The position numbers and the translations under genes are program-made. A stretch of 64,000 bases of DNA, taken from SAR202 cluster bacterium. GTDB lineage: Bacteria > Chloroflexota > Dehalococcoidia > Lucifugimonadales > Lucifugimonadaceae. Position 1 is the first letter of the stretch. Each line of letters starts with the position of its first letter. Below, piece by piece: positions 58,166 through 64,000 of this stretch. The notes beneath the pieces were generated by a model. It saw only the letters and a program-made list of their open reading frames with translations, made no database searches and was not told where the DNA came from. Location: contig VGZT01000007.1 in NCBI GenBank assembly GCA_016872495.1, forward strand, positions 1-64,000, in the 5' to 3' direction.

Positions 58166-61100
58166 GTCGCGCCAGCTCCGGTTCGGAGGTCGCGGTCCGC
58201 TCCGCCATCTCCCTGAGCGTGCGCTTGTAATCGCGCGGCATCACCTTGACGAATTTCTGCCGCGTGGCGCCCCAGTCCTCGAGCACCTGCTGCGCCACCG
58301 AGCTGGCCGTGTAGCGTGCGTGCCTCGAAAGGAGATCCCTGACCAGTGATTCGTCCTCTGATCCTGGCTCGACCCTCTCGAGTTCGACCATCCCTGGATT
58401 GCACCGCACTGCGAAGTCGCCATCCAGGTCAAGTACGTAGGCGATGCCACCGCTCATGCCGGCGGCGAAGTTCCGCCCCGTCGGACCGACTACGACGACG
58501 CGACCACCGGTCATGTACTCACAGCCGTGGTCGCCTACGCCTTCGACGACTGCGTGGGCCCCGCTGTTCCGGACCGCAAAACGCTCCCCGGCTACCCCAC
58601 GGATGAACGCCTCACCGGAGGTCGCTCCGTAAAGGTTCACGTTTCCGGTAATGACGTTCTCTTCCGGCGCGAACGTGGCGTCCCTGGGTGGGATCAAGAT
58701 CAGACGGCCGCCGGAGAGCCCCTTCCCGAAATAGTCGTTGGCATCGCCTTCGACCTTGAAGGTTGCGCCCTTCAGGAGGAAGGCGCCAAAGCTCTGCCCG
58801 GCCGACCCGGTGAAGTTGAAGTTGATGGTGCCGTCGGGCAGGGCGGCGCCGCGTTCCTTGATCACACGGCCGCTCATCATCGCGCCCACCGTCCGATTAC
58901 GGTTCCGGATCTGGAACGTGGCGCTCACGCGCTCGCCCTTCTTGATCGCCGGCCGCGCGGCCTTGATCAGCTCGTGGTCGAGCGCCTGTTCGAGCCCGTG
59001 GTCCTGGGTTACCGCCTGGTAGCGTTTGCCGTCGGCCAGGACCGGCAGCTGCTCAAGTAGCGGCGAGAGGTCGAGCCCGCGCGCCTTCCAGTGCGTAATT
59101 ACTCGGCGAGGTTCCAGGAGGTCGGTCCGGCCCACCATCTCGTCGATGGTCCGGCACCCGAGCCTCGCCATGTAGCGGCGCAGGTCTTCAGCAAGCATGT
59201 TGAAGTAGTTGATGACGTGCTCTGGCTTGCCCGCGAAGCGCTTGCGCAACTCGGGGTCCTGGGTCGCGATGCCGACCGAGCATGTGTTCAGGTGGCACTT
59301 CCTGAGCATGATGCAGCCGAGCGCGATCAGGGATCCCGTTGCGATCCCCCACTCCTCGGCGCCTAGCAGCGTCGCAACAGCCACGTCGCGTGCCGTCTTC
59401 AACTGGCCGTCGGTCTGGACGACGATGCGGTCGCGCAGACCGTTGGCGCAGAGGACCTGCTGCGTTTCCGCGACTCCCAGTTCCCACGGCAGGCCGGCGT
59501 GTTTGATCGACGATAACGGCGACGCGCCCGTTCCCCCGCTGTCGCCGCTGATCAGGACGACGTCGCCCTTGCCCTTGGCGACTCCAGCTGCGATCGTGCC
59601 CACGCCGACTTCGGCGACCAGTTTGACGTGCACGCGGGCGTCGGGATTGGCGTTCTTCAGGTCGTGGATCAGTTGCGCGAGGTCTTCGATCGAATAGATG
59701 TCGTGGTGCGGCGGGGGCGAGATCAATTCGACCCCCGGCGTCGTCAGCCGGATCTTCCCGATGTATTCGGTGATCTTGTGCCCCGGGATCTGTCCGCCTT
59801 CGCCCGGCTTCGAGCCCTGCGCCATCTTGATCTGGAGGTCGGTCGCCGACGACAGGTACTCGATCGTGACCCCAAAGCGGCCCGAAGCAACCTGTTTGAT
59901 TGCGCTGCTGCGCGAGTCGCCGTTGGCATCCGGCTTGAAGCGAGCGTGATCCTCACCTCCCTCGCCGGTATTGCTGCGTGCGCCTATCCTGTTCATTGCG
60001 ATCGCAAGCGTCTCGTGGGTCTCCCTGCTGATCGAGCCGAGCGAGATGGCGCCGGTGGCGAACCGCCGCACGATCTCGATCGCGGGTTGAACCTCCTCGA
60101 GCGGGACAGGCTTCACCGATGCGAGGTTGAAATCCAGGAGGCCACGGATCGTGCACAGCCGCTCCGCCTCGTCGTTGGCGACCTGCGAGTACTCCTCGAA
60201 CGTCTTGGAGTCGTTCCGGCGTACGGCGTCCTGCAGCAGGGCAACGGCGTCGGGGTTGTGCATGTGCTTCTCGCCGGTTGCGCGCCAGAGGTACAGCCCG
60301 CCGACATCGAGCGCCAGGTTTGCCGGGACCTTGAGCGGCGGATAGGCCTGGCGATGATTCGCAAGGACGTCCTCTGCGATCTCGTCAAGTCCGATGCCCT
60401 GGATCCTGGTGTTCGTCCAGGTGAAGAATTCGTCGACCAGCGCCTGGGATATGCCGAGGGCCTCGAAGATCTGGGCGCCGCCGTAGCTCTGGAGGGTCGA
60501 GATGCCCATCTTGGACATCACCTTGACGACCCCCTTCTGGCACGCCTTGATGAAGTTCGACGGCGCCTTCTCGGCGTCGATCGTAAAGCCGTTTTGGTCG
60601 GAGTCCTGTGCGAGGGCGGTGAGCGTCTCGACTGCCAGGTACGGGTTGACCGCCCCGGCGCCATAGCCGAACAGGACCGCGAAATGATGCACCTCGCGCG
60701 GTTCGCCCGACTCGAGGACGATGCCGGCACGCAGCCGGGTCCCCTCTCGTATCAGGTGATGGTGCACGCCTGCAGTGGCCAGTAACGACGGGATGGGCGC
60801 GTGTGTGGCATCGACGCCCCGGTCCGACAGGACCAGGATCGACGCGCCTTTGCGGACCGCCTCGGACGCCTCGGCCCGGACCCGGTCCAGCGCCTTGCGC
60901 AGCCCGGAAGCCCCATCGGCCACGTCGAATACGATGGAGATCGTGTGGCTGCGCAGCCCGTTCAGCTTGAGGTTCTTGATCCTGGCAAGTTCCTCATTGC
61001 TGAGGATCGGGTGGTCGACGCGCAGCAATCGGCAGTGCTCGGGGGTCTCGTCGAAGAGATTCTGGTGGGTCCCCAGCGTGACCGAGGCCTGCGTTACGAG

Positions 61101-62762
61101 TTCCTCTCGAATCGCGTCGAGGGGTGGGTTGGACACCTGGGCGAACAGTTGCTTGAAGTAGTTGAATAGCGGCAGCGGGCGGTCGGAGAGCACCGCGATC
61201 GGTGTGTCGTTGCCCATTGAGCCAATCGGCTCGGAGCCGTCCCGGCCCATGGGTTCGATCAGCAGCCGCAAGTCCTCCTGCGTGTAACCGAACGCCGCCT
61301 GGCGGGACAGCAGGGTATCGAGCTCCAGACCCGGTACTTTCCGGGGCGCAGGCAGGTCTTCGAGGCTGACCTGGTTCTTGCGCAGCCACTCGCCGTAGGG
61401 CTTGCGCTCGGAGAGCCGGGTCTTGATTTCGTCGTCGGCGATGATCCGCCCCTCGCTGGTATTGAGCAGGAACATCCGCCCGGGGCGCAGCCTCGACTTG
61501 TAGGCGACTCTCTCGGCGGGCATCTCGAGCACGCCGGTTTCCGATGCCATCACCAGGAGCCCGTCGCGGGTCACCCAGTAGCGGAACGGCCGCAGGCCGT
61601 TGCGGTCCAGAGTGGCGCCGATGCTGATACCGTCTGTGAAGGCGATGAGGGCCGGGCCGTCCCACGGCTCCATCAGGCTCCCGTGGTACTCGTAGAAGTC
61701 CTTCTTGGCCTGCGACATCGCCTCGTGACCGAACCACGGCTCCGGGATCATCATGGCCGCTGCGTGTTCGACATCGCGCCCGCCCAGGACGAGCATCTCG
61801 AACGTCTTGTCGAACGAGGCGGTATCACTGTCACCCGACGTGTGGGTCGGCCCTAGCTTCTTCAGGTCGTCGCCGAATAGCGTCGAGGAAAGACTTTCCT
61901 CGCGCGCCGCCATCCAGTTGATGTTCCCGCGCAGGGTATTGATCTCGCCGTTGTGGCAGATCATGCGGTAGGGGTGTGCCAGCTTCCACTTGCCGAGCGT
62001 GTTGGTGCTGAACCGCGAGTGCACCATGGCGAAGGACGAGGTCATCGCACTGTCACCGAGGTCGGCGTAGAAGCCTCGCATCTGGTCGGCCATCAGCAGG
62101 CCCTTGTAGACGACCGTGCGGGCCGAGAATGAACAGATGTAGAAATCGTCCCACCCGGCCGCCGGTGTACTCCGGGCCGCGACCGCCGCCCGGTTCTCGA
62201 TCTGCTTGCGGGTCAGGAAGAGCTTGCGTTCGAACGCCGCATTGTCGAGCTTTGCCGGCGCCGTCACGAAGTACTGCCGGATCACGGGCATGACCTCGCG
62301 CGCTAGCCACCCCGCGGCCGACGCGTCCGTGGGGACGTCGCGCCATCCGATCGCAGTCAAACCTTCCTCGAGAGCCACGGCCTCGATGATCTTCTCTGCG
62401 GCTCGCCGCAACGCCGAGTCCTGTGGAAGGAAGGTCATCGCGACGCCGTAGCGGCCCGCCGCAGGGAGACTGAGCCCGGCCTTCTGGGCGGCCCGGGCCA
62501 TGAACGCATGGGGCATCTGGAGCAGGATCCCGGCGCCGTCGCCGGTACGCGGATCACAACCGCAGGCCCCTCGATGTCCCAGGTTGATCAGGACGTCGAG
62601 CCCGTTCTGGATGATCTCGTGGGACGCCTTCCCTGCGATGTTCGCGACGATTCCGACGCCGCAAGCGTCGTGTTCGTGGTCGGGGCTGTAGAGGCCCTGT
62701 TTGGCGGCGCGCCGCACCTGGGCGCGTGCAGGCTCGGACACGAAAAGAGAATCAGGAGTCAT
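58158..62762 (-). CDS. gltB: Glutamate synthase large subunit
   Basis: A 1534-residue alpha subunit that converts glutamine and 2-oxoglutarate to two glutamates. A 33-residue propeptide precedes the nucleophile Cys34 in [15 protein letters not shown]. The class II glutaminase domain has [20 protein letters not shown]. The FMN-binding synthase domain carries [35 protein letters not shown] and [19 protein letters not shown], with a 3Fe-4S motif in [20 protein letters not shown]. The C-terminal beta-helix has [20 protein letters not shown]. It stands between glnA and gltD, forming a nitrogen-assimilation operon. Confidence 0.96.
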   Translation of the reverse strand: MTPDSLFVSEPARAQVRRAAKQGLYSPDHEHDACGVGIVANIAGKASHEIIQNGLDVLINLGHRGACGCDPRTGDGAGILLQMPHAFMARAAQKAGLSLPAAGRYGVAMTFLPQDSALRRAAEKIIEAVALEEGLTAIGWRDVPTDASAAGWLAREVMPVIRQYFVTAPAKLDNAAFERKLFLTRKQIENRAAVAARSTPAAGWDDFYICSFSARTVVYKGLLMADQMRGFYADLGDSAMTSSFAMVHSRFSTNTLGKWKLAHPYRMICHNGEINTLRGNINWMAAREESLSSTLFGDDLKKLGPTHTSGDSDTASFDKTFEMLVLGGRDVEHAAAMMIPEPWFGHEAMSQAKKDFYEYHGSLMEPWDGPALIAFTDGISIGATLDRNGLRPFRYWVTRDGLLVMASETGVLEMPAERVAYKSRLRPGRMFLLNTSEGRIIADDEIKTRLSERKPYGEWLRKNQVSLEDLPAPRKVPGLELDTLLSRQAAFGYTQEDLRLLIEPMGRDGSEPIGSMGNDTPIAVLSDRPLPLFNYFKQLFAQVSNPPLDAIREELVTQASVTLGTHQNLFDETPEHCRLLRVDHPILSNEELARIKNLKLNGLRSHTISIVFDVADGASGLRKALDRVRAEASEAVRKGASILVLSDRGVDATHAPIPSLLATAGVHHHLIREGTRLRAGIVLESGEPREVHHFAVLFGYGAGAVNPYLAVETLTALAQDSDQNGFTIDAEKAPSNFIKACQKGVVKVMSKMGISTLQSYGGAQIFEALGISQALVDEFFTWTNTRIQGIGLDEIAEDVLANHRQAYPPLKVPANLALDVGGLYLWRATGEKHMHNPDAVALLQDAVRRNDSKTFEEYSQVANDEAERLCTIRGLLDFNLASVKPVPLEEVQPAIEIVRRFATGAISLGSISRETHETLAIAMNRIGARSNTGEGGEDHARFKPDANGDSRSSAIKQVASGRFGVTIEYLSSATDLQIKMAQGSKPGEGGQIPGHKITEYIGKIRLTTPGVELISPPPHHDIYSIEDLAQLIHDLKNANPDARVHVKLVAEVGVGTIAAGVAKGKGDVVLISGDSGGTGASPLSSIKHAGLPWELGVAETQQVLCANGLRDRIVVQTDGQLKTARDVAVATLLGAEEWGIATGSLIALGCIMLRKCHLNTCSVGIATQDPELRKRFAGKPEHVINYFNMLAEDLRRYMARLGCRTIDEMVGRTDLLEPRRVITHWKARGLDLSPLLEQLPVLADGKRYQAVTQDHGLEQALDHELIKAARPAIKKGERVSATFQIRNRNRTVGAMMSGRVIKERGAALPDGTINFNFTGSAGQSFGAFLLKGATFKVEGDANDYFGKGLSGGRLILIPPRDATFAPEENVITGNVNLYGATSGEAFIRGVAGERFAVRNSGAHAVVEGVGDHGCEYMTGGRVVVVGPTGRNFAAGMSGGIAYVLDLDGDFAVRCNPGMVELERVEPGSEDESLVRDLLSRHARYTASSVAQQVLEDWGATRQKFVKVMPRDYKRTLREMAERTATSEPELARHG

Positions 62763-62783
62763 CTAGGTCAACGGTTCTCCGGG

Positions 62784-64000
62784 CTAAAGCTTGCCCAGGT
62801 ATTCGGCGATCTCGTAGTCGGTAACCGCGCGTTCGTACTGCCCCCACTCAATCCGCTTGTTGCGGAGAAAGCTGTCGAACACACGTTCGCCAAGGGCGTT
62901 CCGTACCAGGTCGCTGCGTTCAGCCAGTTCGATCGCCTGCGCCAGGTTGGATGGCAGTCGGCTGACGCCCACCTCGGCGAGGTCGGCGTCTGACATGCGG
63001 TAAATGTCGCGCTTGATGGGTTCGGGCAGCGGGTACTGGTGCTCGATGCCTGCGAGCCCTGCCGCCAGCATCACGCTGAAGGCGAGGTACGGGTTGCAGG
63101 CCGGATCGGGCGCGCGGTACTCGATTCGAACGGACGACTCCCGCCCGGCGCGATAGGCCGGAACCCGGACGAGGTCCCCCCAGCTGCCCTGCGTCCACGA
63201 GGCAAAGACCGGGGCCTCGTAGCCGGGAACCAGCCGCTTGTAGGAGTTCACCCACTGGTTCGTGACCACGGTGATCTCCGCGGCATGACGGATCAGGCCG
63301 GCCAGGAATCGCCGGCCGGCCACCGACAGATTCATCTTGTCGGCGGGGTCGAAAAAGGCATTCTCCTCGCCCCTGAACAGCGAGAGGTGTGTGTGCATCC
63401 CGCTGCCGTGGCGGTTCGCCAGTGGCCTGGGCATGAAGCTGGCATATACGCCACGCTGCGCGGCGATCTCCTTGACGGTCAAGCGGAAGGTCACGATGGC
63501 GTCGGCCATGGCCAGCGCGTTGGTGTGGCGAAGATCGATCTCGTGCTGTCCGGCGGCGACCTCGTGATGGCTGTGCTGGACCGGGATCCCGATCTCCTCG
63601 AGTGCAAGCACCGTCTCGCGCCGAAGATCGGGGCCGGAGCCGACCGAAGACTGGTCGAAATAGTCGCCTTCGTCGAGCGGCTCGGGTCCCTGGCCGTTCC
63701 GGTCGCGACTCTTGAAGTAGAAGTACTCGATCTCGGGGCCGACATAGAACGTGAAGCCAAGTTCCGAGGCCCGCTTGAGGTTCCGGCGGAGGACTTCCCG
63801 GGAGTCGAACTGCGCAGGTTGCCCCTCCGGGCCCAGGATGTCGCAGAAAACACGCGCCACCGCGTTCTCACGCGGGCGCCAGGGCAGGACCTGGAAGGTC
63901 GTCGTGTCCGGCATGGCGACCATGTCCGCCTCGTCGGAGCGGGCGAAGCCTTCGATCGAAGCTCCGTCGAAGGTAGCGCCGTGGCGCAGGACGTGCTCGA
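62784..64000 (-). CDS. glnA: Glutamine synthetase type I, 5' end beyond window
   Basis: The C-terminal about 405 residues of a type I glutamine synthetase are present; the N-terminus lies past 64000. Visible motifs are TFDGASIEGFARSDEADM at the window edge, GPEIEYFYFKSRD, EEIGIPVQHSHHEVAAGQHE, ASFMPRPLANRHGSGMHTH, VNSYKRLVPGYEAPVFASWT and SVRIEYRAPDPACNPYLAFS. The adenylylation-site region of the beta subtype is not evident at the C-terminus, and the size suggests a Bacillus-like form. gltB starts 21 bases after its stop, so ammonium assimilation genes are contiguous. A variant using another amine cannot be excluded. Confidence 0.92.
   Translation of the reverse strand, partial: EHVLRHGATFDGASIEGFARSDEADMVAMPDTTTFQVLPWRPRENAVARVFCDILGPEGQPAQFDSREVLRRNLKRASELGFTFYVGPEIEYFYFKSRDRNGQGPEPLDEGDYFDQSSVGSGPDLRRETVLALEEIGIPVQHSHHEVAAGQHEIDLRHTNALAMADAIVTFRLTVKEIAAQRGVYASFMPRPLANRHGSGMHTHLSLFRGEENAFFDPADKMNLSVAGRRFLAGLIRHAAEITVVTNQWVNSYKRLVPGYEAPVFASWTQGSWGDLVRVPAYRAGRESSVRIEYRAPDPACNPYLAFSVMLAAGLAGIEHQYPLPEPIKRDIYRMSDADLAEVGVSRLPSNLAQAIELAERSDLVRNALGERVFDSFLRNKRIEWGQYERAVTDYEIAEYLGKL

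Noticed and set aside
1-64000. CRISPR arrays, insertion sequences, rRNA genes, replication origin
   Set aside because: No regularly spaced repeats, transposase or integrase motifs, rRNA signatures or DnaA-box clusters were recognised on reading the window. The rpmH-rnpA-yidC cluster often lies near oriC, but dnaA and parAB are absent here.

Overview
The window is dense, GC-rich bacterial chromosome. It carries about fifty protein genes, two tRNA genes and at least two gene remnants, with no transposase, integrase, rRNA or CRISPR array. Lipoproteins and a YidC/YidD/Jag export cluster are present, and no outer-membrane or LPS genes are visible. There are frequent TTG/GTG starts, a UbiA-family decaprenyl-phosphate phosphoribosyltransferase homologue, a DUF1800/DUF1501 pair and a GreA factor fused to a recombinase-like domain. 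Together these suggest a non-photosynthetic Chloroflexota bacterium, perhaps near Dehalococcoidia. That placement is inference from gene content, not a proven assignment.

Layout. 1-1860: tRNA-Phe and tRNA-Gly flank an accessory stretch with a collapsed ABC-transporter remnant, a two-gene operon of unknown function and an AT-rich control region with palindromes. 1900-6460: a membrane protein, a zinc-type dehydrogenase, a ThDP enzyme and a tandem universal stress protein. 6459-12270: two redox lipoproteins and a rhodanese whose catalytic cysteine codon is an in-frame UGA. A CRP/FNR-type palindrome separates these from hemA-hemL. 12455-18880: two secreted paralogues, another tandem UspA protein, a large FAD/Fe-S oxidase and a cation exchanger. 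18964-23974: the GreA fusion, divergent from rpmH-rnpA-yidD-(propeller lipoprotein)-yidC-jag.

24105-31048: an HtrA-like protease, two crotonase-family proteins, an acyl-CoA ligase, and a PEP-synthase-like kinase split into two genes in permuted order. 31131-35101: DUF1800, DUF1501 and an NHL propeller, plus a short ORF. 35090-42761 (minus): a phosphodiesterase, purK, purE, a solitary DNA methyltransferase, a membrane Fe-S oxidoreductase and the prenyltransferase. 42798-49707 (plus): tlyA, purF, purM, purH, a glycosyltransferase and nicotinate phosphoribosyltransferase. 49751-64000 (minus): a decayed phosphotransferase gene, tilS, a CNNM/CorC protein, recA, nadE, gltD, gltB and a glutamine synthetase that runs off the window.

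Working together: glnA-gltB-gltD is the ammonium assimilation route. purF/M/H and purE/K supply much of the purine pathway, and hemA/hemL begin tetrapyrrole synthesis. The acyl-CoA ligase, crotonases and membrane Fe-S oxidoreductase point to acyl-CoA catabolism. The most striking item is the rhodanese with UGA exactly at the active-site cysteine and a hairpin just downstream, best explained as a selenoprotein in an operon with two thioredoxin-fold lipoproteins.
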